64,000 bases of DNA. Origin: Pseudooceanicola algae. GTDB lineage: Bacteria; Pseudomonadota; Alphaproteobacteria; Rhodobacterales; Rhodobacteraceae. The notes under the pieces were generated by a model that saw only the letters and a program-made list of their open reading frames with translations, made no database searches and was not told the origin of the DNA. The DNA is taken from assembly GCF_003590145.2 (NCBI RefSeq), contig NZ_CP060436.1, positions 62,001-126,000 on the forward strand, in the 5' to 3' direction. The position numbers were made by a program, and so were the translations under genes. Below are positions 19,051-28,623 of the stretch, piece after piece; the first letter of the stretch is position 1; every line of letters begins with the position of its first letter.

Positions 19051-20595
19051 TCATCGGCCGCGTTTCACGGCCTGGCGAAAGTCCTTCAGCGTGAAGGCCC
19101 CGACCAGCGTTCCGGCCAGGAAATACGTCAGGCAGCCCCATGCGATCAGCAAGGCCAGCGTCGGGTAGCGAATGTAGTCCGCATGCAGCCAGGCGTCCAG
19201 CCATTGCGCGGCAGGCCACAGGGCTGCCCCCATGATGAGCGCGGCCAGCAGGATGCGCCAGACCCGGGCGCTGAACCGGCTGTCGAACCGGGCGATGTCG
19301 CCCATGGACCGGGCGCCGAGCAGTAGCTGCACCACCATGATCCAGCCCGCGACCGTGGTTGCCAGGGCAGCGGCGATCCAGCCGATCACCGGGGCAAGGC
19401 CGATGGCGAAGGCGGCATTTGCGATCATCGCAACGACCGCATAATTGAACGGGCGCCGGGTATCTTCGCGGGCGAAGAACAGCGGTTGCAGCACCTTTTG
19501 CAGCACGAAGGCAGGCAGGCCGAGGCCATAGACCGCGACGGCCAGGGCGATGGCGCGGCTGTCTTCGGGCCGGGCGGCGCCACGTTCAAACAGGACCGAG
19601 ACCAGCGGCAGTGGGATCACCATCAGCGCCACGGCACAGGGCAGGGTCAGCGCCAGCGCCAGTTCAGCCGCCCGCGACAAGGCATTGCGCGACCCTGCGT
19701 CGTCGCCCGCCTTCAGGCGTCGCGACAGATCCGGCAGCAGCACGATGCCGATGGCGATTCCCACCACGCCAAGCGGCAACTGATAGAGGCGGTCGGCGGT
19801 GAACAACCAGCCCACGGCGCGGTCGAAATAGCTGGCGACCTGCTGGCCGACCAGCAGGTTCACCTGTACCACGCCCCCCGCAAGGGCGGCGGGAATGGCG
19901 ATGCGCACCAGGCGCTTCATGTCCGGGCTCCAGCGTGGGCGCAGCAGGCGCACCGGGAAACCGGCCTTGTGCGCCGCATGCCAGAGCAGGGCGAATTGCG
20001 CCACGCCGGCAATCGGCACCGTCCAGATCAGCGCCTTGCCATAGGCCCAGCCAAGGGCATCGGCCCCCAGCAGCATGGCGATGAACAGCAGGTTCAGCAG
20101 CACCGGCGCGGCGGCGGCGGCGGCAAAGCGCCCGGCCGCGTTCAGCACGCCCGACAGCAAGGCCGCCAGCGAGATGAACAGGATATAGGGAAAGGCGATG
20201 CGCCCGAAATGCACCGACAGGGCGAATTGTTCCTGCCCCTTGAACCCGGAGGCCAGGCCAAGGATCAGCCAGGGCATCGCGGCCATGGCGATCAGCGTCA
20301 GCAGGATCAGCACCGCCGCCAGACCGGAAAAGGCCTGGTTCATGAAATCCCTGGCATCTTCGTCCGCTTCCAGTTTCTTGGAAAACAGCGGCACGAAGGC
20401 CATGTTGAACGCCCCTTCGGCAAAGAACCTGCGGAACATGTTGGGCAGGCGGAAGGCGACGATGAAGGCTTCGTAGACCGGGCCGGTGCCCAGGGCGGCA
20501 AGGATGATGATATCCCGCGCCAGCCCAAGCACCCGGCTGAGCAGGGTCCAGAAACCAACCGTGAAGACCCCGGAGGCCAGACGGATGGGCGTCAA
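19051..20595 (-). CDS. murJ: lipid II flippase MurJ (MviN)
   Basis: This 514-residue polytopic inner-membrane protein with about 14 helices belongs to the MOP superfamily. It flips lipid II across the membrane for peptidoglycan synthesis. Typical elements are SRVLGLARDI at the N-terminus, PNMFRRFFAEGAFNMAFVP and an RPFNYA region. It starts with TTG at 20595, overlapping the glnD stop (TTGA), and AAAGGGCC lies upstream. Gene order lppC-glnD-murJ suggests one operon on the minus strand. The basic residues of the central cavity are present. Confidence 0.95.
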   Translation of the reverse strand: MTPIRLASGVFTVGFWTLLSRVLGLARDIIILAALGTGPVYEAFIVAFRLPNMFRRFFAEGAFNMAFVPLFSKKLEADEDARDFMNQAFSGLAAVLILLTLIAMAAMPWLILGLASGFKGQEQFALSVHFGRIAFPYILFISLAALLSGVLNAAGRFAAAAAAPVLLNLLFIAMLLGADALGWAYGKALIWTVPIAGVAQFALLWHAAHKAGFPVRLLRPRWSPDMKRLVRIAIPAALAGGVVQVNLLVGQQVASYFDRAVGWLFTADRLYQLPLGVVGIAIGIVLLPDLSRRLKAGDDAGSRNALSRAAELALALTLPCAVALMVIPLPLVSVLFERGAARPEDSRAIALAVAVYGLGLPAFVLQKVLQPLFFAREDTRRPFNYAVVAMIANAAFAIGLAPVIGWIAAALATTVAGWIMVVQLLLGARSMGDIARFDSRFSARVWRILLAALIMGAALWPAAQWLDAWLHADYIRYPTLALLIAWGCLTYFLAGTLVGAFTLKDFRQAVKRGR

Positions 20596-23351
20596 GATCT
20601 GGCCCTTTCCTGGCCGGCGTCGATGGCCGCGCGCAGCTTGGCGTCCAGCGCCTTCTGCTTGGCCTCGGAATATAGCTTCAGCCCGAACATGTCCTTGACA
20701 TAGAAGGTATCCACCACCTGTTCGCCATAGGTGGCGATCACGGCGCTGGACAGCTGCACATGGGCGGCGGCCAGGGTGCGGGTCAGGTCATGCAGCAGGC
20801 CGGGACGGTCGCGGGTATCGACCTCGATGATGGTAAAGATCTCGGATCCCTCGTTGTCGAAGGCGACCGAGGTGCTGACCCGGAAGGCGCGTTCGCGTTT
20901 CTTGAGCTTGTCGCGGTCGTGCATGGCTTCGCGGGCGACCACTTCGCCTTTCAGGGTCTTGTTGATCATCTGCGTCAGCCGCGCCAGGCGCGAGGGTTCG
21001 TAGGGATGGCCATCCGCATCCTGGATCCAGAAGGCCGCCGTGGCATAGCCGTCCTTGGTGGTATAGGTGCGCGCATCCACGACATTGGCCCCGACCAGCG
21101 CCAACGCGCCGGACAGGCGGGCGAAGATGCCGGGATGATCGGACATGGCAAAGAGGGCGCGGGTGGCATCGCGGTCCTCGTCCTCGTGCAGGTCGATGCG
21201 GATTTCGTCCACCGGCAAGTCGCGCAGCATGCCTGCGAACAGCACGTGGGTGGTCACATGCAGCCCCTGCCAGTAGGTCGGGTAGTGGCGTCGCATCTCG
21301 CGGTCGAGATCGGCGCGGGTCCAGCCGGTGAGTTCCTTGCGCAGGTTGGATTTCGCCTCGCGCCCGCGATGGGTGCGGTTGAGATCCTCGAGCCCGTTTT
21401 CCATGCCGCGCCGGGTCTGACGATAAAGCGCGCGCAGCAGCGCGGCCTTCCAGTTGTTCCAGGTGCCGGGGCCGACGCCGCGAATATCGCAGACCGTCAG
21501 TACGGTCAGCAGGTCCAGCCGTTCGCGGGTCCGCACGGCCTTGGCGAAATCGCGCACCGTGCGGGGGTCGGCAATGTCGCGTTTCTGCGCCATGTCCGAC
21601 ATCAGCAGGTGATAGCGCACCAGCCATTCGACGGTCTCGCATTCCTCGGGGGTCAGGCCCAGCCGGGGGGCGACCTTGCGGGCGATCTTGGCGCCCAGGA
21701 CGGAATGGTCCTCTTCCCGGCCCTTGCCGATATCATGCAGCAGCAGGGCGACGTACAGCACCCGGCGGTTCACGCCTTCCTTCAGGATGGTCGAGGCGAC
21801 GGGAAGCTCTTCTTCCAGGTCGCCATGTTCGATCATCGCCAGGTTGCGGATGCACTGGATCGTATGTTCGTCGACCGTGTAGTGGTGATACATGTTGAAC
21901 TGCATCATCGCCACGATGGGTTCGAATTCGGGGATGAAGGCGGCCAGCAGGCCCAATTCGTTCATCCGCCGCAGGGCGCGTTCGGGGTTGCCATGCTTCA
22001 GCAGCATCCCGAGAAAGATCTTGGCGGCCTGGGGGGCTTCGCGGGTCTTGTCGTCGATCAGGCCCAGGTTGCCGTGAATTTCCCGCATTGCGTCGGGGTG
22101 TACCAGCATGCCGATGCGCAGCGCCTCGTCAAAGATCTTCAGCATGTTGATCGGCTGGGCAAAGAATTCGGCCGCGTCGGCGATATCGAGGCGGTTGTTC
22201 ACCACGCGGTACAGGCTGCCGGTCTTGGGCTTGCGCCGGATGCCGAGCGCGATGTTCGGCACGCTTTTGATATGGGCGGTTTCCATCTGGCTCAGGAAGA
22301 TGCGGGTCAGTTCGCCCACGACGGTTGCATGGCGGAAGTAGGCCTGCATGAAGACCTCGACCGCGCGTTGCCCGGCCCGGTCCACATAGCCCATGCGATC
22401 GGCGACCTGAACCTGCATGTCGAAGGTCAGTTGGTCCATCGGACGGTCGGCCAGCAGGTGCAGGTGGCAGCGCACGGCCCAGAGGAATTCCTCGGCTTTT
22501 TCAAAGCGGCGGTATTCGTCGGGCCCGAAAACGCCAAGGCGCACCAGTTCGGACACCGACTGGACCCCATGCACGTATTTCCCGATCCAGTAGAGCGATT
22601 GCAGGTCGCGCAGCCCGCCCTTGCCCTCTTTCACATTGGGTTCGACGACATAGCGCTGACCGCCCTGCTTGCGGTGGCGTTCAAACCTTTCCTTCAGCTT
22701 GGCTTCGATGAATTCGCCCTCTGTGCCCTTGAACAGGTCCGACCAGAGCCGGGTGTTCAGTTCCTCCGCCATGGTCTCGGTGCCGGCAAGAAAACGGTTT
22801 TCCATCAGGGCGGTACGGATGGTGTAGTCTTCGGCGCCCAGCTTCAGGCATTCCTTGATGGTGCGGCTGGAATGGCCGACCTTCAGGTGCAGGTCCCAGA
22901 GCAGGTAGAGCATGTTCTCGATCAGCGCTTCCAGCGCGGCAGAGATCTTGCCCTTGGCCAGGAACAGCAGGTCGACATCGGAAAAGGGTGCCATTTCGCC
23001 ACGGCCATAGCCGCCCACGGCGCAGACCGCGAAATCGCCAAGGGCGCGGCGCTTGTCGGTCGGCATCTGGGCGCGCGCCACGTCGAGCACGGCCAGCAGC
23101 AGTTCATCGGTCAGATAGGTATAGGCGCGGGTGGTGCGCCGGGCCTCGAAGGGCAGGGCCCGGAAGGCCTCGGCGATCTTGTCGGCACCCTCTTCACGGG
23201 CGGCCGCCAGCCGGGCGACGATGCGGGCGCGGATTTCGGTATCGGTGCCGGTCTTGCCGGCTTCGGCGATATCGCGTTCCAGCTGGGCCGGGTCGAGAAT
23301 GTCGGCTGCCGGGCAGATCAGATCTCCCGGCAGCTTGAAGGCATGGGTCAT
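20592..23351 (-). CDS. glnD: bifunctional PII uridylyltransferase/uridylyl-removing enzyme
   Basis: GlnD senses glutamine and adds or removes UMP on PII proteins, controlling nitrogen metabolism. The 919-residue protein has the nucleotidyltransferase motif (VGGYGRGEMAPFSDVDLLFL, 112-131), a GlnD_UR region, an HD domain with LLHDIGKG near 530, and two C-terminal ACT domains (DHPGIFARL and RDRPGLLHDL). The ATG at 23351 gives MTHAFKLPGD; the preceding ribosome site is weak, and a GTG 16 codons upstream overlaps lppC. It overlaps murJ by 4 nt. Confidence 0.95.
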   Translation of the reverse strand: MTHAFKLPGDLICPAADILDPAQLERDIAEAGKTGTDTEIRARIVARLAAAREEGADKIAEAFRALPFEARRTTRAYTYLTDELLLAVLDVARAQMPTDKRRALGDFAVCAVGGYGRGEMAPFSDVDLLFLAKGKISAALEALIENMLYLLWDLHLKVGHSSRTIKECLKLGAEDYTIRTALMENRFLAGTETMAEELNTRLWSDLFKGTEGEFIEAKLKERFERHRKQGGQRYVVEPNVKEGKGGLRDLQSLYWIGKYVHGVQSVSELVRLGVFGPDEYRRFEKAEEFLWAVRCHLHLLADRPMDQLTFDMQVQVADRMGYVDRAGQRAVEVFMQAYFRHATVVGELTRIFLSQMETAHIKSVPNIALGIRRKPKTGSLYRVVNNRLDIADAAEFFAQPINMLKIFDEALRIGMLVHPDAMREIHGNLGLIDDKTREAPQAAKIFLGMLLKHGNPERALRRMNELGLLAAFIPEFEPIVAMMQFNMYHHYTVDEHTIQCIRNLAMIEHGDLEEELPVASTILKEGVNRRVLYVALLLHDIGKGREEDHSVLGAKIARKVAPRLGLTPEECETVEWLVRYHLLMSDMAQKRDIADPRTVRDFAKAVRTRERLDLLTVLTVCDIRGVGPGTWNNWKAALLRALYRQTRRGMENGLEDLNRTHRGREAKSNLRKELTGWTRADLDREMRRHYPTYWQGLHVTTHVLFAGMLRDLPVDEIRIDLHEDEDRDATRALFAMSDHPGIFARLSGALALVGANVVDARTYTTKDGYATAAFWIQDADGHPYEPSRLARLTQMINKTLKGEVVAREAMHDRDKLKKRERAFRVSTSVAFDNEGSEIFTIIEVDTRDRPGLLHDLTRTLAAAHVQLSSAVIATYGEQVVDTFYVKDMFGLKLYSEAKQKALDAKLRAAIDAGQERARS

Positions 23352-23382
23352 GTCGGATCCCGTGGAAAATGGCGGCTCTGGG

Positions 23383-24681
23383 TCAGAACCCGAACCCACC
23401 GAAGCTGCTCGGGGCCGGGTCGATCACGACCACCTGATGGTTCTGAACGGTGGCAATGGCAAGGCCGCGTTCGTTGGACCCGTCGGCCAGCAGGCGGAAG
23501 ATCCCCCCGGCGCCCTGGAAACCGGCACCCTGCGTCAGCGAACTTGCGCCAAGGGCATCGCTGCGCCCGGAACTGATCAGCGCGCCGATGGCGGCGATGC
23601 CGTCAAAGCCAAGCTGCCCGATGGGGTGGGGGGCGTTGCCGTAGGCGGCCTGGTAGCGGGACTGGAACTGGGCCGCGACATTCGGATCGGGCATGGCGAA
23701 CCAGCCACCCTGAACACCCGGCAGGTCTAGGGTCTGTGCCGGCACGTCCCAGCGGGTCAGGCCGATATATTGCAGCGACGCCGGGTCCAGCCCCTGTTCG
23801 GGCATCAGCTGTGTCAGGATCGGCAAGGCGCCGGCGGCATTGGCCGTCAGAAAGACCGCATCGGCCCGTCCCGCCCCGGCCGCGCCACTGATGGCGGGCA
23901 GGGCGTCGATCACGCCCTGCTGCGAGAATTCGTAAGGCACGCTGGCGGTGATGGTCGCCCCGGCCTGGGCCGCTGCGTTGGAGATTGCGGCGGCCCCGGC
24001 CTGGCCCTCGGCCGTGTTGCCGTAGACGGTCACGATTCGCTGGCGCCCCTGCCGGGTGGCGTATTGCGTCAGCCGGTTCGCCGTGTTGCGGAAGGTCGGG
24101 CCGAGGATAAAGACATTGCCCCCCGCGATGTCGGAGTTGTTCGAGAAGGCCAGCACGTTGATGCCATGGCTTTTCGCAACATGGCCGGCGGCATTGGCAT
24201 TGGCGGCATAGACCGGGCCAAGGATGATCTTGGCGCCCGCGCTGATCGCCTGCTCCGTCACGCTGGTCGTGGTGGCGACATCGCCGGCAGTGTCATAGAC
24301 CCGCAGGTCGATCTGCACGCCGTTCAGTTGCGACATGGCCAGACGCGCGGAGTTTTCCAGGCTCGCCGCCAGGATCGCATCGCCCGAAGACCCCGATCCC
24401 TTGGGCACGAGCAGTGCCACCGGAACCGGCGCGCTTGCGTTGATCGAGGGGCCACCGCCGCCGCCGCCGCCGAAGCCGCCGGGGGTGCAGGCGGCCAGCA
24501 GGGCTGCCGCCGGCAAGCCCACGAGCAGGCCGCGCCGCGCCGCGAATCGTCCGGTTCCGGTGCGCTTCGCCGGATGTTCCGAAACGCCCCCCGAAATGCC
24601 ATCCGGATCCTCGGCCCGTGGACCGGATACAGAGACGGCCTGGGTCAGAGCCTTGCGGGCAGCACTCAAAAGAGCGAACAT
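23383..24681 (-). CDS. penicillin-binding protein activator (LppC/LpoA-like lipoprotein)
   Basis: This 432-residue protein has a twin-arginine-containing N-terminus, a hydrophobic stretch (RRGLLVGLPAAALLAAC) with a lipobox whose Cys is near residue 79, and a Gly-rich linker. A periplasmic-binding-protein type I domain follows (VALLVPKGSG...KIILGPVYAANA). This matches LppC/LpoA proteins, outer-membrane lipoproteins that activate penicillin-binding proteins. GAGGAGA precedes the ATG at 24681. The roughly 50-residue stretch before the signal segment is unusually long, so the true start may lie further in. It heads lppC-glnD-murJ and is divergent from rsmI. Confidence 0.85.
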   Translation of the reverse strand: MFALLSAARKALTQAVSVSGPRAEDPDGISGGVSEHPAKRTGTGRFAARRGLLVGLPAAALLAACTPGGFGGGGGGGPSINASAPVPVALLVPKGSGSSGDAILAASLENSARLAMSQLNGVQIDLRVYDTAGDVATTTSVTEQAISAGAKIILGPVYAANANAAGHVAKSHGINVLAFSNNSDIAGGNVFILGPTFRNTANRLTQYATRQGRQRIVTVYGNTAEGQAGAAAISNAAAQAGATITASVPYEFSQQGVIDALPAISGAAGAGRADAVFLTANAAGALPILTQLMPEQGLDPASLQYIGLTRWDVPAQTLDLPGVQGGWFAMPDPNVAAQFQSRYQAAYGNAPHPIGQLGFDGIAAIGALISSGRSDALGASSLTQGAGFQGAGGIFRLLADGSNERGLAIATVQNHQVVVIDPAPSSFGGFGF

Positions 24682-24785
24682 AGGGGATCTCCTCGTCACG
24701 ATCTGCGGCTGCGCCCTTCCGGGGTGAGCCTCGGCAGGTTGTTGTTACGTCGGAATAATAAACCTATCGTGCAGAGGGTCCAGCA

Positions 24786-25649
24786 ATGAATGCCGAAAGC
24801 GTCAAACTGGCGGCGGGTCTTTACCTTGTCGCGGTCCCGATCGGGACGGCACGGGACATCACGTTGCGGGCGCTCGACGTGCTTGCCAGCGCGGATGTGC
24901 TGGCGGCCGAGGACACCAGATCGCTGCGCCGCCTGATGGATATCCATGGCATCCCGGTCGGGGATCGCCCGCTGCTGGCCTATCACGATCACAATGGCGA
25001 CCGGGTGCGCCCGCGCCTGATGCAGGCCGTGGCCGAGGGGCGGTCCGTCGCCTATGCATCAGAGGCTGGCACGCCGCTGATCGCCGATCCCGGTTATGAC
25101 CTCGCGCGTGAAATGCGCGGTGCGGGCCATGCGATCACCTCGGCCCCCGGCGCATCGGCGGTGATCACCGCGCTGACCCTCGGCGGGCTGCCGACCGACC
25201 GTTTTCTCTTTGCGGGTTTCCTGCCCAATGCCTCCGGCGCGCGGCGCTCGGGCCTGCTGGAGTTGCGCGACATCCAGGCGACGCTGGTCTTTTACGAATC
25301 CCCCAACCGGATCGCGGCCACGCTGGAGGCCGCCGCGGATATCCTGGGCAAGGATCGCCCCGCGGCCATCTGCCGCGAACTGACCAAGAAATTCGAAGAG
25401 ATCCGGCGCGGCAGCCTTGCCGACCTGGCCGAAAGCTGCCGCGAAGACCCGCCACGGGGCGAAATCGTGTTGCTGATCGGTCGCGGAACTTCAGAGAATA
25501 TTAGTGACAGCGATCTAACGTCCCGCCTCAGACAGGCCCTGGAAGGGCAGACCGTCCGGGACGCCGCCGATCAGCTTGCCGCCGAATTCGGACTGCCCCG
25601 GCGCAAGGTCTACCAGATGGCGCTGAAGCTTGAGAAAGGTGACGAATGA
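24786..25649 (+). CDS. rsmI: 16S rRNA (cytidine(1402)-2'-O)-methyltransferase
   Basis: RsmI methylates the 2'-OH of C1402 in 16S rRNA using S-adenosylmethionine. The 287-residue protein has the tetrapyrrole-methylase fold: LYLVAVPIG near 14-22, AEDTRS, YHDHN, SEAGTPLIADPGYDL and PGASAVITAL. A C-terminal helical segment includes RKVYQMAL. All motifs are intact and the length is normal. It is the first gene of rsmI-yraN, overlapping by ATGA, and is divergent from lppC, as is common. Confidence 0.95.
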   Translation: MNAESVKLAAGLYLVAVPIGTARDITLRALDVLASADVLAAEDTRSLRRLMDIHGIPVGDRPLLAYHDHNGDRVRPRLMQAVAEGRSVAYASEAGTPLIADPGYDLAREMRGAGHAITSAPGASAVITALTLGGLPTDRFLFAGFLPNASGARRSGLLELRDIQATLVFYESPNRIAATLEAAADILGKDRPAAICRELTKKFEEIRRGSLADLAESCREDPPRGEIVLLIGRGTSENISDSDLTSRLRQALEGQTVRDAADQLAAEFGLPRRKVYQMALKLEKGDE

Positions 25650-26044
25650 CCAATGTGACCGCCTTGCCGATCCATCCGTCCAAAAGCCGGAAGGGCCGCA
25701 TCGCCTATAGTCGGGGGCTGGCGGCTGAATTTTCGGTGGAACGGCATTACAACGCCCTTGGCTGCACCACCTCGGCCAAACGTTGGCGCGGTGCCGGGGC
25801 GGAAATCGATCTGATCTTTCGCGAAGGTGATCGCCTGGTCTTTGTCGAGGTGAAGGCAGGGCCTACCTTCGACGCCGCTGCACAGCGCGTCGCCTGGCCG
25901 CAGATCCACCGCATCATGCGCGCCGCCGAAGCCTATGCCGGCAAGGAAATGTCCGGCGAGATGCCGGAAATGCGCATCGATGTCGCCCTGGTCGATGTGA
26001 CCGGCGCTGTCGAGGTGCTGGAAAATGTGAGCATGGCCGCTTGA
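25646..26044 (+). CDS. yraN: YraN family protein (UPF0102)
   Basis: This 132-residue protein resembles the restriction-endonuclease-like fold of YraN. It has the GLAAEF start, an AEIDLIFREGDRLVFVEVK segment holding the D and E-x-K residues, and a DVALVDV end. The N-terminal extension (to about residue 30) is longer than in E. coli. Some members have been assigned to DNA processing; the exact role is unknown. It overlaps rsmI by 4 nt (ATGA), and gshB follows 71 bases later. Confidence 0.87.
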   Translation: MTNVTALPIHPSKSRKGRIAYSRGLAAEFSVERHYNALGCTTSAKRWRGAGAEIDLIFREGDRLVFVEVKAGPTFDAAAQRVAWPQIHRIMRAAEAYAGKEMSGEMPEMRIDVALVDVTGAVEVLENVSMAA

Positions 26045-26115
26045 GCGCCGTCTTGCACCTTGCCTCCGGATGGGTCATCACCTTCGGGTGACGTCTTTTT
26101 CAGGAGTTTCCGGCC

Positions 26116-27051
26116 ATGAAAATCGCCTTTCAGATGGATCCGATCGGTCCGGTCGACATCAAAGCCGACAGTACCTTTCGTCTGGCCGAAGAAGCCCAGG
26201 CTCGTGGGCATGAGCTGTTCTACTACACCCCCGACAAGTTGAGCTATCAGGAAGGCCGCGTAACTGCGCGGGGCCAAAGCCTGCAGGTGCAGCGGGTCGA
26301 AGGCGATCATGCCATCCTCGGGCCTGAAACCGAAGTGGACCTTTCCGATTTCGATGTCGTCTGGCTGCGGCAGGACCCGCCGTTCGACATGTTCTATATC
26401 ACCACCACCCATCTTCTGGACCGGATCCACCCCGGCACCCTGGTGGTAAACGATCCCTTCTGGGTCCGAAACTCTCCGGAAAAGCTGCTGGTGCTGAATT
26501 TCCCGGATCTGACCCCGCCGACCACCATCGCGCGTGATCTGGCGACCATCCGGGACTTCAAGGACCGTCATGGCGACGTGATCCTGAAGCCGCTTTACGG
26601 CAATGGTGGGGCAGGGGTGTTTCGTCTTGTCGCGGACGATCGGAACCTGTCGTCCCTGCACGAGCTTTTCACCGGCTTCTCGCGCGAACCGCTGATCGTG
26701 CAGAAATACCTGCCAGCCGTGACCAAGGGCGACAAGCGCGTGATCCTTGTCGATGGCGAAGCGGTCGGGGCCATCAATCGTGTTCCGGCGGCGGGCGAAA
26801 CCCGGTCCAACATGCATGTTGGCGGGCGTCCTGAAAAGGTCGGCCTGACCGAGCGTGACTTGGAAATCTGCGCGGCCATCGGTCCGGTTCTGAAGGAAAA
26901 GGGCCAGATCTTCGTCGGCATCGACGTGATCGGCGACTACCTGACCGAGATCAACGTGACCTCGCCCACCGGCATTCAGGAGCTGGAGCGGTTCGATGGC
27001 GTCAACATCGCCGGCAAGATCTGGGATGCGATCGAGGCCAGGCGCGCCTAG
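26116..27051 (+). CDS. gshB: glutathione synthetase
   Basis: GshB joins gamma-glutamylcysteine and glycine with ATP to form glutathione. The 311-residue ATP-grasp protein has FQMDPI at the N-terminus, [37 protein letters not shown] (the ATP-binding loop), [11 protein letters not shown] and EINVTSPTG. It is intact and of normal length. Its TAG stop shares the palindrome CTAG with the comM stop on the other strand. Confidence 0.97.
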   Translation: MKIAFQMDPIGPVDIKADSTFRLAEEAQARGHELFYYTPDKLSYQEGRVTARGQSLQVQRVEGDHAILGPETEVDLSDFDVVWLRQDPPFDMFYITTTHLLDRIHPGTLVVNDPFWVRNSPEKLLVLNFPDLTPPTTIARDLATIRDFKDRHGDVILKPLYGNGGAGVFRLVADDRNLSSLHELFTGFSREPLIVQKYLPAVTKGDKRVILVDGEAVGAINRVPAAGETRSNMHVGGRPEKVGLTERDLEICAAIGPVLKEKGQIFVGIDVIGDYLTEINVTSPTGIQELERFDGVNIAGKIWDAIEARRA

Positions 27052-28556
27052 CCTTTGACCGTGGTGATCCGGTAGCTCAGCGCCTCGGCGACATGCGGCT
27101 TTCGGATCTGCGTACAGCCGTCAAGATCAGCGATCGTGCGCGCAACGCGCAGGATCCGATGGTAGCCGCGCGCCGAAAGCCCGAACATGTCCGCGGCCTT
27201 CAGCAGCATGTCGCGTCCCTCGGTATCCGGCGCGGCGACCTCGTCCAGTACCTGACCTTCGATGTCGGCGTTCAGCTGCGTGTCGGCCAGATCGGCATAG
27301 CGTCCAGCCTGAATTTGGCGCGCGGCGATCACCCTGTCGCGGACTTCCGCTGACCTGTCCCCTTCTGGCGGGCGGTCGAGATCGGCATAGGGGACTGCGG
27401 GGATCTCGATCCGCAGATCGAAGCGATCCATCATCGGTCCGGAAATGCGCCCAAGGTATTTCTCGCTGCAGATCGGCGCCTGGGCGCAGCCTCGGCTGGC
27501 ATCGGACAGGTAGCCGCAACGACAGGGGTTGGCGGCGGCGACCATCAGGAACCGGCAGGGATAGCGCAAATGCGCATTGGCGCGGCTGACCATGACCTCT
27601 CCGGTTTCCATCGGCTGGCGCAGGGTGTTCAGGACCGAGGGGGCGAATTCCGGCAATTCATCCATGAAAAGAACGCCGTTATGGGCCAGGCTGACCTCGC
27701 CCGGCTGGGCGCCGCGCCCCCCGCCGATGATCGCGGCCTGCGAGGCGGTGTGATGCGGTTCGCGAAAAGGGCGATCGCGGCTGATCCCGGCGCCGTCCAG
27801 TAATCCGGCGACTGAATGCACCATCGCGGTTTCCAGGGCTTCGCGCGGGGACAGATCTGGCAGTAGCCCGGGCAAGCGTTTGGCCAGCATGGATTTTCCC
27901 GCCCCCGGGGCGCCGGTCATAAGCAGGTGGTGCCGACCCGCTGCGGCGATTTCCAGCACCCGTTTGGCCCGTTCCTGCCCCTTCACATCGCGCATGTCGC
28001 GGGCTTCGCTGCGCGGGGGCAGGCGCCCGGGCTGCGCCAGTCGCAAGGGCGTCTTGCCGGTCAGGTGGCGCATGATGTCGGAAAGGCTGCGCGCACCATG
28101 CACAGCCGTGGCCTCGATCCAGGCCGCTTCGGGGGCCGAAGCCGAGGCACAGAGCAATCCGCGCCCCTCTTCTGCGGCGCAAAGCGCGGCCGGAAGGGCA
28201 CCGGCGACCGCCACCAGTTTGCCGTCCAGCGACAATTCCCCCATGGAAACATAGTCTTCGACGCGGTCGGCCGGCACGGCTTTCATCGCTGCCAGAACGG
28301 CAAGGGCGATTGGAAGGTCATAGTGGCTGCCCGCCTTGGGCATGTCGGCGGGGGACAGGTTTATGGTGATCCGCTGGGTCGGCAGGGCAATCCGCAAGGC
28401 CCCGATGGCTGCGCGCACCCGTTCACGGGCCTCCGACACCGCCTTGTCCGGCAGCCCAACGATGGAAAACCCCGGTACCCCCGGCGCCATGGCGCATTGG
28501 ACCTCGACCGGGGCGGCCTCGGCCCCCTGAAAGGCAATCGTATGGGTCCGCAACAC
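27048..28556 (-). CDS. comM: YifB/ComM family Mg-chelatase-like AAA ATPase
   Basis: This 502-residue protein has an N-terminal Lon-protease-like (ChlI) domain, a Mg-chelatase AAA+ core with Walker A ([10 protein letters not shown]) and Walker B-like MDELPEF, the NPCRCGYL zinc-like element and a C-terminal Mg_chelatase_C region. ComM is a hexameric helicase promoting branch migration in natural transformation. The GTG at 28556 has GGGGGAG 8 nt upstream; a GTG eight codons earlier (28580) would include that ribosome site. Confidence 0.92.
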   Translation of the reverse strand: MLRTHTIAFQGAEAAPVEVQCAMAPGVPGFSIVGLPDKAVSEARERVRAAIGALRIALPTQRITINLSPADMPKAGSHYDLPIALAVLAAMKAVPADRVEDYVSMGELSLDGKLVAVAGALPAALCAAEEGRGLLCASASAPEAAWIEATAVHGARSLSDIMRHLTGKTPLRLAQPGRLPPRSEARDMRDVKGQERAKRVLEIAAAGRHHLLMTGAPGAGKSMLAKRLPGLLPDLSPREALETAMVHSVAGLLDGAGISRDRPFREPHHTASQAAIIGGGRGAQPGEVSLAHNGVLFMDELPEFAPSVLNTLRQPMETGEVMVSRANAHLRYPCRFLMVAAANPCRCGYLSDASRGCAQAPICSEKYLGRISGPMMDRFDLRIEIPAVPYADLDRPPEGDRSAEVRDRVIAARQIQAGRYADLADTQLNADIEGQVLDEVAAPDTEGRDMLLKAADMFGLSARGYHRILRVARTIADLDGCTQIRKPHVAEALSYRITTVKG

Positions 28557-28623
28557 GGTCGGGACTCCCCCTCTGTTCACCGCAACAAGGTTAACGGTGC
28601 GAGAGTTACCCAGTGGTTAACCT

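Noticed and set aside
20760-23576. A 938-codon frame antisense to glnD
   Set aside because: It is the same kind of composition shadow; glnD on the other strand is intact and well conserved.
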